From assembly GCA_022712775.1 (NCBI GenBank), contig JAFLJZ010000287.1, positions 1 through 6,363 of the forward strand: DNA of 6,363 bases, written 5' to 3'. This document shows positions 1 to 6,176 of the stretch, one piece after another. The position numbers were made by a program, and so were the translations under genes. Position 1 is the stretch's first letter. Each line of letters opens with the position of its first letter. This DNA comes from Sulfurimonas sp. GTDB taxonomy: Bacteria > Campylobacterota > Campylobacteria > Campylobacterales > Sulfurimonadaceae. The notes beneath the pieces are model-generated. The model was not told where the DNA came from. It ran no database searches and saw nothing but the letters and a program-made list of their open reading frames with translations.

Positions 1-277
1 GACCTAAAAAAATCTCTTTCATCCAATAAGCATGAAGTTGCGCCTCTGTTTTATCTATTATTTGAGAATAAAACTCTTTATATACCTCTTTATTATCCAC
101 AATATGCACATGTTTATTATTCAAAAAGGTTGTTTTTTTAAGATAAATATTTATAAGTTCTTGTTTTGTGATTTTATCTATTGGGCTATCATATGAAACA
201 TACACTTTTATATCTGCAAAGACATAGCTTCCAAATAGTATAAACAGATAAAATAATCTAATAGATTTATTTAGCAT
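1..277 (-). CDS. Secreted PstS-like short substrate-binding protein (phosphate-type PBP domain), C-terminus off the window
   Basis: I translated this frame by hand; 92 codons lie in the window and the 3' end is beyond the left edge. Residues 1-21 form a classical signal peptide: lysine and arginine near the start, a hydrophobic stretch of about residues 8-20, and V-F-A before D22, so the product should be periplasmic. The mature part begins with a beta strand (IKVYV), followed by I-T-K-Q-E-L-x-N-I-Y-L-K-K-T-T-F (36-51) and later E-F-Y...T-E-A-Q-L-x-A-Y-W-M-K-E-I-F-L-G (68-92). This order is typical of the short, roughly 150-residue PstS-like phosphate ABC transporter binding-protein family, in which a ...F.GK...W motif is followed by ...F......S.AQ...YW....F.G. 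The start ATG (275-277) overlaps the end of rny by 11 bp, so translation is probably coupled. Ligand and partner transporter cannot be seen. Family assignment is fairly confident; phosphate specificity is inference. Confidence 0.72.
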   Translation of the reverse strand, partial: MLNKSIRLFYLFILFGSYVFADIKVYVSYDSPIDKITKQELINIYLKKTTFLNNKHVHIVDNKEVYKEFYSQIIDKTEAQLHAYWMKEIFLG

Positions 278-1835
278 ACTCAATAGCTCTACTCTCACGA
301 ATAACACTGACTCGAATTTCACCAGGATATTGTACTTTTTCTTCTATCTCTTGTGCGATTTCTTTTGCCATTAAAATAGACTCATCATCATTTATAAGCG
401 TTGCATTTACAATAACTCTAACTTCTCGCCCTGCATTAATTGCATAGGCTTGTTTAACACCTGTATGAGATGATGCAATCTCTTCGACTTCAGTAACTCT
501 TCTTAAAAAGCTCTCTAATACTTCTCGTCTTGCACCTGGTCGTGCTGCTGAGAGTGCATCTGCTGCACAAACTGCACCACATTCGATAGATTCTATCTCT
601 TGATGACCATGATGTGCGTAAATAGCATTTATAACTACGCTTGGCTCATTGTATCTGTTACATATTTCAGCACCTAAGTCTACATGATTTCCATCTTGTT
701 CATGTGTTAGAGCCTTACCAATATCATGAAGTAATCCTGCTCTTTTTGCCAGAATAGGATCACCACCCATCTCCGATGCCATCATTCCAGCTAAGTGTGC
801 AACTTCAAGTGTATGTGCAAGAGCATTTTGCCCATAACTTGCACGGTAACGTAGTCGTCCTATAAGTTTTATCAACTCTGGATGCATTACACCTATCTTT
901 AAATCAGCAATCAACTCTTCACCCTCAGCTAAGATTCCAGCTTCAAACTCATCTGAAACTTTTTGAAAAACATCTTCAATTCTTGCTGGTTGAATTCTTC
1001 CATCTTCGATGAGAAGCTGAAGAGTTCTAGTCGCGATTGCACGACGGTAAAGATTAAAACTACTTACTAAAATAGCATTTGGAGTATCATCAATAATAAT
1101 ATCAACACCCAAAACAGATTCCAGAGCCTTAATATTTCGACCCTCTTTTCCAATGATACGACCCTTTAATTCATCATTATCTAAATGAACTAAATTTGTA
1201 AGCCTCTCATGTGCAAATTCTCCAGCAAACCTGCTTGTAGCTTGAGCTAAAATATAATTTGCACGAGATTTTGCTTCTTGCTTCGCTTCTTCTTCATACC
1301 TTCTTACAATATGTGAAATTTCAGCGCGAGATCTCTCTTCTACTTTTTCAAGTAAAACACTCGTAGCTTCTTCTTTCGTCATTCCAGAACAGTTTTCTAT
1401 GTTGTGAAGGGCCTCATCTATCTTAGTTTCATACTTTTGTTTGAGCGTTGTTAGTGACTTTTCATTTCTATCTAAATCAATTAATTTTGCCTTAAGTGCT
1501 ATACCGTCATCATGAAGTTTTCTCTCTTCATCTTCTTTGTAACGTTTAAAACCTACTTCTTTTTTTACAACATCATTTTCTCTTTGATGTAAATCAGCCT
1601 TTGCTCTTTCTTTTGCACTTTCATAGTGCGTAAGAGCTTGTGCTTCCAACTCTTGGGCTTTTAAGCTAGAGTTTTCTAGAAGAGTTTGTGCTTCATGTTC
1701 TATAGCAATTGCTTTTGCTTTTGCTTGATCTGTATATATATTAAAATTTAAGCTTATTAATTTTTTAGAGATAAAAAAGCCAACTACGCCACTAACTGTA
1801 GCAATTGAGCCACCTATTAGTATTTCATTGAACAT
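267..1835 (-). CDS. rny: Ribonuclease Y (membrane-anchored KH/HD endoribonuclease)
   Basis: RNase Y is an endoribonuclease that starts mRNA decay at the inner membrane face. The 522 residues match the usual family length and domain order. An N-terminal membrane anchor lies at about 4-23. A long charged coiled coil rich in A, E, K and Q spans about 35-205. A KH RNA-binding domain follows, with G-R-I-I-G-K-E-G-R-N at 225-234 (GxxG loop G229-G232). The HD hydrolase domain has H341, the H370-D371 pair, H384, the H408-H-G-H411 cluster and D426, just before the A-R-P-G-A-R-R-E segment (431-438). The C-terminal part (about 465-515) is the conserved RNase Y tail. The start is supported by AAGG about 7 bases upstream and by placing the anchor at the very N-terminus. 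It lies 13 bp after the cyclo-ligase gene and has no visible promoter of its own in that gap, so it is probably co-transcribed. No key residue is missing. Confidence 0.98.
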   Translation of the reverse strand: MFNEILIGGSIATVSGVVGFFISKKLISLNFNIYTDQAKAKAIAIEHEAQTLLENSSLKAQELEAQALTHYESAKERAKADLHQRENDVVKKEVGFKRYKEDEERKLHDDGIALKAKLIDLDRNEKSLTTLKQKYETKIDEALHNIENCSGMTKEEATSVLLEKVEERSRAEISHIVRRYEEEAKQEAKSRANYILAQATSRFAGEFAHERLTNLVHLDNDELKGRIIGKEGRNIKALESVLGVDIIIDDTPNAILVSSFNLYRRAIATRTLQLLIEDGRIQPARIEDVFQKVSDEFEAGILAEGEELIADLKIGVMHPELIKLIGRLRYRASYGQNALAHTLEVAHLAGMMASEMGGDPILAKRAGLLHDIGKALTHEQDGNHVDLGAEICNRYNEPSVVINAIYAHHGHQEIESIECGAVCAADALSAARPGARREVLESFLRRVTEVEEIASSHTGVKQAYAINAGREVRVIVNATLINDDESILMAKEIAQEIEEKVQYPGEIRVSVIRESRAIEYAK

Positions 1836-1848
1836 TTTATGCCTTTTT

Positions 1849-2409
1849 TTAAGACGATCTTTTAGCTAAAGTTCTTTTTTTTGGTGTTAACAACACATCA
1901 CATGAAATATCATAATCATCACAAATTTTTTCTTTTGTGTAACAATATGTTGACTGTATAAAAATCGTATATGGTTTCTTTTTTAATTTTGCAAAGAAAC
2001 GATCATACATCCCTTTTCCAAAACCTATTCTTTGTAAATTTTTGTCTACTCCAAGAGCAGGTACTATAGCTATATCTATCTTATTTATTTTTTTAATTGA
2101 ATTTCCCGCTTCAAAAATACCAAATTTTTTTCTATGTAGCGGTAATCTGTAGTCTACCATCTTAAAACTTTGTCCTTCCATAAATGGTAGATAAATATTT
2201 GATTTTCTTCTCATTATAATAAGTATTTTATATATATTTACCTCATGAGAAAGTGGAAAGTAAAATAAAATTGTTTTATTTTTTACCTTTTTCAACTCTA
2301 ATAGTAAATTCTTGTTCACCAAAGAATCACGATACAGTTTATTATGCTTTGGTAAGTTCTTTATTTTTTTTAAACAACTTTCTCTAAATTTTTCTTTTGT
2401 CATGCTCAT
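1849..2409 (-). CDS. 5-formyltetrahydrofolate cyclo-ligase family protein
   Basis: The family (MTHFS, also called YgfA/Fau) uses ATP to convert 5-formyltetrahydrofolate to 5,10-methenyltetrahydrofolate, returning a folate storage or inhibitor form to one-carbon metabolism in the cytoplasm. The 186 residues fit the usual 180-200. Visible family marks are the basic N-terminal helix with K and R, the Y-R-L-P-L...F-G-I-F-E segment (87-100), and the signature V-P-A-L-G-V-D (116-122) followed by R-I-G-F-G-K-G-M-Y-D-R (127-137), which matches the canonical G.R.G.G.G.YDR phosphate-binding region. D171 in C-D-V-L-L-T-P corresponds to the usual D.V.T near the C-terminus. The protein is unusually lysine-rich, which fits the AT bias. 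Two in-frame ATGs lie six bases apart (2407-2409 and 2401-2403); neither has a strong Shine-Dalgarno (only AAAGA upstream), so the exact start is uncertain by two residues. First gene of the leftward unit with rny. Orthologues are often called fau, ygfA or MTHFS; the paralogue-level function is inferred. Confidence 0.9.
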   Translation of the reverse strand: MSMTKEKFRESCLKKIKNLPKHNKLYRDSLVNKNLLLELKKVKNKTILFYFPLSHEVNIYKILIIMRRKSNIYLPFMEGQSFKMVDYRLPLHRKKFGIFEAGNSIKKINKIDIAIVPALGVDKNLQRIGFGKGMYDRFFAKLKKKPYTIFIQSTYCYTKEKICDDYDISCDVLLTPKKRTLAKRSS

Positions 2410-2423
2410 TATTAAATCTTTAT

Positions 2424-2432
2424 TGATATACT
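2424..2432 (+). promoter_or_regulatory. Candidate extended -10 promoter for the lipoprotein-ftsY unit
   Basis: TGATATACT is an extended -10 element: TG, one base, then TATACT, which matches TATAAT at five of six positions. No convincing -35 lies upstream, which is acceptable for extended -10 promoters and common in Campylobacterota. Transcription would begin near 2439, giving a leader of about 50 nt that carries AAGGA (2477-2481) eight bases before the ATG at 2490. It faces the leftward candidate promoter at 2440-2468. Confidence 0.4.
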
Positions 2433-2439
2433 TTCAAAC

Positions 2440-2468
2440 ATTTTACACAAATTAGTAAGAGAATACAA
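2440..2468 (-). promoter_or_regulatory. Candidate sigma70 promoter for the cyclo-ligase-rny unit
   Basis: Read on the minus strand, TTGTAT (2468-2463) and TAAAAT (2445-2440) are separated by exactly 17 bases, a good vegetative promoter geometry. The start of transcription would be near 2433, leaving a leader of about 24 nt before the ATG at 2409. AT-rich sequence makes chance matches easy, so this is a candidate only. Confidence 0.45.
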
Positions 2469-2489
2469 ATAAATTCAAGGATATTTTCA

Positions 2490-3044
2490 ATGTTAAAAAA
2501 ATCATTTCTTATCGCACTATTAAGTGTTTCAATACTTTTCACTGCTTGTAGTGATTCACAAGACGAGAATGTAAACAATATGGTTGCATCAAACGAGTAT
2601 GTACTTACTTCAACTGACAATAAACAACTTATAGTAAAAAAAGAGCTAGATGGCTTTACACTTGAGGGTGCAGAAGGTAAAGTAATACTTTTTGATATTT
2701 TTGCGACATGGTGTCCACCTTGTAAAGCAAGTGCATCACACCTTACATCTTTACAAAAGAAATTTAAAGATGATTTGGTAATTATTGGAATCACAATTGA
2801 AGACGACATTTCAAATGGAGAACTTATAAACTTTAAAGATGAACATAATGCTCAATATATACTTGTTAATTCAAGTACAAACCGTCGTTTGGTGACTGAA
2901 ATTGCAAATGCTTTAGAACTCGGTGAAAGGTTTCCAATCCCTATCATGGCAATGTATATAGATGGAAAGTTAATCACACATTATGTTGGAGAGATTCAAG
3001 AAGAGTTTGTTGAGAGTGATATAAAAAGAGCTTTAGGTAAATAA
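2490..3044 (+). CDS. TlpA/ResA-like thioredoxin-fold lipoprotein
   Basis: This is a predicted membrane-tethered periplasmic thiol-disulfide protein of the TlpA/ResA/AhpC-TSA-like group. The N-terminus is a lipoprotein signal: M-L-K-K, a hydrophobic segment (5-17), and F-T-A-C with the acylated cysteine at C20, followed by a polar D/N/S-rich linker. The thioredoxin domain (about 45-183) has the strand V-I-L-F-D-I-F-A-T (65-73), the active site W74-C75-P76-P77-C78, and F-P-I-P-I-M-A-M-Y-I-D-G-K (148-160), in which P151 is the likely cis-proline opposite the active site. Length (184) is normal. Members usually act as periplasmic reductants, for example in cytochrome c maturation, or in oxidative folding; the substrate here is unknown. 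A strong AAGGA at 2477-2481 sets the start. Its TAA is followed directly by the ftsY ATG, so the two are co-transcribed and probably translationally coupled. Confidence 0.9.
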   Translation: MLKKSFLIALLSVSILFTACSDSQDENVNNMVASNEYVLTSTDNKQLIVKKELDGFTLEGAEGKVILFDIFATWCPPCKASASHLTSLQKKFKDDLVIIGITIEDDISNGELINFKDEHNAQYILVNSSTNRRLVTEIANALELGERFPIPIMAMYIDGKLITHYVGEIQEEFVESDIKRALGK

Positions 3045-3929
3045 ATGTTCGGCTTTATTAAAAAATCCCTTAGCAAGACTGTTGATGCGATAAAGACAGT
3101 TGTTCCTAAGAAAAAAGCCTTCTTTACAAAAGATGAACTTGAAGATATTTTACTTGAAGCTGATGTTGAATACGATTTAGTTGAAATAATTATTGAACAA
3201 ACCTATCAAGATAAAATTACAAGAGAAATTCTTCGCTCAAAACTTTTAGCAACGCTCGCTTACACACACTACAAAGAACCAGAGTATACAGCACCTTTTG
3301 TTGAACTGATTGTTGGAGTAAATGGAGCTGGTAAAACAACTACAATTTCTAAACTCGCCCTTAAATATAAAAATGATGGTAAAAAAGTGATTTTAGGAGC
3401 TGGAGACACTTTTAGAGCTGCTGCAATAGAGCAACTTACATTATGGTCAAAAAAACTAGACATTCCGATAGTCTCTTCAAAACAAGGACACGATAGTTCT
3501 GCTGTTGCATATGACACTATAGATTCAGCGAAATCAAAGGGTTTTGATAATGTAATCATAGATACTGCAGGAAGACTTCATACTCAAACGAATCTTGCAA
3601 ATGAACTTAAAAAAATTCATAAAATATGTGATAAAGCTCATGCAGGTGCACCACACAGAACAATTCTAATCCTTGATGGTACACAAGGTAACTCAGCAAT
3701 AGCACAGGCTAAAGCCTTTAACGAAATGATAGGAATAGATGGAATTATAATTACAAAACTCGACGGAACTGCCAAGGGGGGAAGTATTTTTAGTATCGCT
3801 TATGCCCTTGAACTTCCTATACTTTATATTGGTACAGGAGAACAACCAGAAAATCTAGTTAAATTTGATAAATATGAATTTGTTGATACGCTTCTTGATG
3901 GAATTTTTGAAGAACAATCAAATTTTTAG
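3045..3929 (+). CDS. ftsY: Signal recognition particle receptor FtsY (NG-domain GTPase)
   Basis: FtsY docks SRP-ribosome complexes at the inner membrane by forming a GTP-dependent heterodimer with Ffh. All G elements are visible in order: P-loop G-V-N-G-A-G-K-T-T (91-99), D-T-F-R-A-A-A (121-127) in the insertion/G2 region, D-T-A-G-R (173-177, G3), [10 protein letters not shown] (237-246, G4), and G-T-G-E-Q-P-E-N-L (263-271, G5). The N helical domain covers about 25-75. At 294 residues it lacks the long acidic A domain of E. coli FtsY; instead residues 1-25 form a basic amphipathic helix ([10 protein letters not shown]), the likely membrane-targeting element. This short form is usual for Campylobacterota. 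The start abuts the preceding stop, with an AGG about 10 bases upstream inside the lipoprotein gene. No terminator follows it before the next gene. Confidence 0.98.
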   Translation: MFGFIKKSLSKTVDAIKTVVPKKKAFFTKDELEDILLEADVEYDLVEIIIEQTYQDKITREILRSKLLATLAYTHYKEPEYTAPFVELIVGVNGAGKTTTISKLALKYKNDGKKVILGAGDTFRAAAIEQLTLWSKKLDIPIVSSKQGHDSSAVAYDTIDSAKSKGFDNVIIDTAGRLHTQTNLANELKKIHKICDKAHAGAPHRTILILDGTQGNSAIAQAKAFNEMIGIDGIIITKLDGTAKGGSIFSIAYALELPILYIGTGEQPENLVKFDKYEFVDTLLDGIFEEQSNF

Positions 3930-3936
3930 GTATAAT
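3907..3936 (+). promoter_or_regulatory. Candidate promoter for the WD40-like gene, overlapping the end of ftsY
   Basis: A perfect TATAAT (3931-3936) begins one base after the ftsY TAG and its following G. TTGAAG (3907-3912) lies 18 bases upstream, inside the ftsY coding sequence, as a possible -35. Transcription would start near 3943, giving a leader of about 27 nt with AGG (3960-3962) seven bases before the ATG at 3970. Readthrough from ftsY is also likely because no hairpin is present in the 40 bp gap. Confidence 0.55.
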
Positions 3937-3969
3937 CAGACATAAGTAAAATTAATCTTAGGTTTTTTC

Positions 3970-6090
3970 ATGATTCAACAAATATGTAATTTAAAACTTC
4001 CAGGTTCTATCTTAAAAATTGATATAATTGATGATAAAATTTATATACTTGATAACAAATTTGTTTTACTAATTTACTCAAATAAAGACTTAACTCTTAT
4101 AGATAAGCACTTTTTACTAGAATCACAAACAGACAAGCATATTTATGAAAACACCTTAGCACTTTCCAAAAATCTAGATATCTATCATTCATTTACAAAA
4201 AGTGCTATTGGTACAATTTTCAATATCGAAGATGAAACAATAAAACAAAGTCTTCCCATAGAACTTCACAATAGAGATGTGTCTTATGCTAAATTTTCTA
4301 ACAATGCTAAGTTTCTTCTCATAGGTGGTGAAGATGGAAGAAGCTGTTTTTACGACTTAGTATCCAAAAGATCTTGTTTTAGTTTTGAGCCACGTTCTGA
4401 CTTTATCAGCAGTGCCGTTTTTTCACATGATGATAAACTTGTATGTATTGGAGCCTATGATAAGGCTATAAAAATTCACAATATAGAAAAACATATAATC
4501 ATAGCAGAAATTCAAGTGAGTGATACACCAGAAGATTTACTATTTTGTGATGATAACAGTAAAGTTATTGGGATCACAAGAGATAGAAAAATCTTCTCCT
4601 ATACTTTAGAAACAAAAGAATTAGTGTATGCTGGTATGCTTTTTTCTGAATGGCCTACAGCGATTATTAAAATTGGTTTTAAGCATCTTTTAGTTGGCAC
4701 AAAAGGTGACATACTTTATATATTTAACATAGAAGATTTATCACTTTTAAGAAGGTTTCGTGTTGATAATTTTGGTGTAAAAGTATTAAAGATAGATAAG
4801 AGTAATCTCTATGTAGGTTATTCAAATGGTGAACTCAAAATTATAGACCTTGACTTTTTAAGTGAGGAATTTGAGACGAGTTTAAAGGTAAATAAATTTG
4901 CCAAGGCAACATCGTATATGAAAGACAATATCTTTTTAATGACAAAAGAACTCACACTCAAATATGATACTATTTGGGAACAAGCACTTGATATGGCAAA
5001 AGATATGTTAGTAAATAAAGATATAGAGAAGGCAGAAAAAATTGTCAAACCATTTCTTTGGGATAAAAGAAAAAAAGATGCTTTTAAATCTATCCAAGTA
5101 AATATCAAAGACATTAAGCACTTTGAAAATTTAGTAAAACAGAATAGTCATCTTGTGGCCTTTAAGCTCGCAGATGAAAAAGAACATCTTAAAACAACAA
5201 AAAGCTATCAAGTAATAGAAACAAATTTTAACAAAAAGTTCCAAGTTGCTAAAAATCTGTTTTCAAAAGACACTCTTTCTGATATACATAATGCTAAAAG
5301 TATCATAACCCCCTACCTTAAAATAGATTCTAAAAAAACATTAATCAATAATTTAATGCAAAACTATAAGATTTTTGCCCGTTCATCAAGACTCATTAAA
5401 GCAAGAAATTTTAAGGTATATTTTAGACTTGTAGAAAATAATAAGTTTTTAAAAGATGAATATTTATATAATAAAATTGTTGAAATTGGTAACCAAACAT
5501 ACTCACAACTTTTACAAATAGAACAAGAGGGAAACTATGAAAAGGCAACACAGGTTGCTAACTACTTAGGAGACTTCATACCTTTTACTGATAAAGCTGT
5601 TGATGTTCTTGATATAATCGATTCAAAATTAAATTTAAAAAACCTTATTCATAATAATGAAATTAAAAATATATATCATACAATTGCACATTCTAGTGAA
5701 CTAGAACTTTCACCTATGTTTACACAATACCACAAAATATTTGAAGCAAAAAAAGAAGAAGCAACTACTTTTGCAAACTTGGGTCAAAGCCCGCAGGTAA
5801 AAGAAACATTAGAAGAGCATTTAGATATCGGCTACTTACTTAACTCTATTGCTATAGTTTTTAAACTTTCTTACTTAGTTGAGCTAGAACTCGCGATGCA
5901 TTCAAATCCAAATACTGTAAATATACGTGCCTCACTTGAAAGGTATGCAATGCTTTTTGGAATTGATAGTGAATTACATTTACTCTCAAAAAAAATGCAA
6001 TTTGTTCATCTCGTACCAAACTACCCTCCTAATCCCACTGGTTTTCAAATAAATGACTTTTTTGAAAATATCGTAGTAAAAACTGCATAA
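3970..6090 (+). CDS. Cytoplasmic WD40-like beta-propeller protein with C-terminal helical repeat region, function unknown
   Basis: I do not recognise a named gene. The 706 residues have no signal peptide or membrane segment, so the protein should be cytoplasmic. Residues 1-335 read as a seven-bladed WD40-like propeller, blades at about 11-48, 58-95, 104-139, 146-181, 187-222, 229-265 and 269-303, with a closing strand near 307-333. The best blades show F-S-x-x-x-K-x-x-x-x-G and end in strands such as I-F-N-I-E-D; F-N-I-E-D occurs in two blades (84-88, 252-256) and H-N-I-E-K in another. Classic W-D dipeptides are absent. From about 335 on the sequence is helical, lysine-rich and contains three tandem repeats (listed separately). 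The tail has a proline-rich segment, N-Y-P-P-N-P-T-G-F (684-692). The architecture suggests a scaffold or adaptor that binds other proteins; no catalytic motif is visible. It has its own likely promoter between ftsY and radA and is followed by a hairpin terminator. Coding status is very secure; function is unknown. Confidence 0.9.
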   Translation: MIQQICNLKLPGSILKIDIIDDKIYILDNKFVLLIYSNKDLTLIDKHFLLESQTDKHIYENTLALSKNLDIYHSFTKSAIGTIFNIEDETIKQSLPIELHNRDVSYAKFSNNAKFLLIGGEDGRSCFYDLVSKRSCFSFEPRSDFISSAVFSHDDKLVCIGAYDKAIKIHNIEKHIIIAEIQVSDTPEDLLFCDDNSKVIGITRDRKIFSYTLETKELVYAGMLFSEWPTAIIKIGFKHLLVGTKGDILYIFNIEDLSLLRRFRVDNFGVKVLKIDKSNLYVGYSNGELKIIDLDFLSEEFETSLKVNKFAKATSYMKDNIFLMTKELTLKYDTIWEQALDMAKDMLVNKDIEKAEKIVKPFLWDKRKKDAFKSIQVNIKDIKHFENLVKQNSHLVAFKLADEKEHLKTTKSYQVIETNFNKKFQVAKNLFSKDTLSDIHNAKSIITPYLKIDSKKTLINNLMQNYKIFARSSRLIKARNFKVYFRLVENNKFLKDEYLYNKIVEIGNQTYSQLLQIEQEGNYEKATQVANYLGDFIPFTDKAVDVLDIIDSKLNLKNLIHNNEIKNIYHTIAHSSELELSPMFTQYHKIFEAKKEEATTFANLGQSPQVKETLEEHLDIGYLLNSIAIVFKLSYLVELELAMHSNPNTVNIRASLERYAMLFGIDSELHLLSKKMQFVHLVPNYPPNPTGFQINDFFENIVVKTA
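5020..5784 (+). repeat. Three tandem protein repeats of about 85 residues in the WD40-like protein
   Basis: This is a protein-level repeat. Units begin at residues 351 (D-I-E-K-A-E-K-I-V), 438 (D-I-H-N-A-K-S-I-I) and 522 (N-Y-E-K-A-T-Q-V-A), so the periods are 87 and 84 residues. A second landmark keeps exactly the same 37-residue offset in all three: L-V-K-Q-N at 388, L-I-K-A-R at 475 and L-I-H-N-N at 559. Units 1 and 2 align without gaps and share about 19 identities in 67 positions by hand count, including A, P-x-L, K-K and F-x-L. Unit 3 is more diverged. All look alpha-helical, with helices like those of a solenoid. The remainder (606-706) may hold a degenerate fourth unit or a cap. Confidence 0.65.
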
Positions 6091-6092
6091 AA

Positions 6093-6131
6093 AATAAATA
6101 TGACATTTTGTCATATTTATTAATTTTCTTT
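6093..6131 (+). terminator. Rho-independent terminator after the WD40-like gene
   Basis: AATAAATATGACA (6093-6105) and TGTCATATTTATT (6109-6121) are perfect inverted copies, 13 bp each, around a three-base TTT loop. They begin two bases after the TAA stop, and a T-rich tract (TTTTCTTTT, 6124-6132) follows. The stem is AT-rich with only two G-C pairs, which fits the genome's base composition. It separates the WD40-like unit from the radA promoter. A palindromic operator is an alternative reading. Confidence 0.7.
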
Positions 6132-6153
6132 TATAAATATATTACCATACTCG

Positions 6154-6159
6154 TATAAT
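6154..6159 (+). promoter_or_regulatory. Candidate -10 box for radA
   Basis: A perfect TATAAT lies 17 bases before the radA ATG, downstream of the hairpin at 6093-6121. Transcription would start near 6166, immediately upstream of or overlapping the AAAGG ribosome-binding site (6165-6169), giving a very short leader of about 11 nt. No good -35 is seen; the upstream sequence is a run of A/T, as is common for Campylobacterota vegetative promoters. The short leader makes the assignment moderate. Confidence 0.45.
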
Positions 6160-6176
6160 TAAATAAAGGCATAGTA

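Noticed and set aside
606..1835. Possible frameshift or truncation in rny
   Set aside because: The anchor, coiled coil, KH, HD and C-terminal parts are all present in one frame with normal length and intact catalytic residues.
2420..2809. Minus-strand open frame of 129 codons covering the divergent region and the lipoprotein gene
   Set aside because: It lies antisense to a secure thioredoxin-like gene, shows no family motifs, is rich in S, C, F and I as antisense frames are, and would occupy the promoter region.
3269..3559. Minus-strand open frame of 96 codons inside ftsY
   Set aside because: It is fully antisense to the conserved P-loop and G3 regions of ftsY, and its composition is that of a shadow frame with no recognisable domain.
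3970..4980. NapL-type periplasmic propeller of the nitrate reductase cluster
   Set aside because: The protein has no signal peptide, is more than twice the length of that family, carries a long helical region and is not near nap genes in this window.
4818..5114. Minus-strand open frame of 98 codons inside the WD40-like gene
   Set aside because: It is antisense to a continuous coding frame, with hydrophobic S/F/I-rich translation expected from the complement of lysine-rich codons, and has no ribosome-binding site or neighbours in support.
6093..6121. LexA, FNR or Fur box
   Set aside because: The half-sites do not match the classical consensus of any of these (for example TTGAT-N4-ATCAA for FNR), and position just after a stop codon with a T-rich tail favours a terminator.
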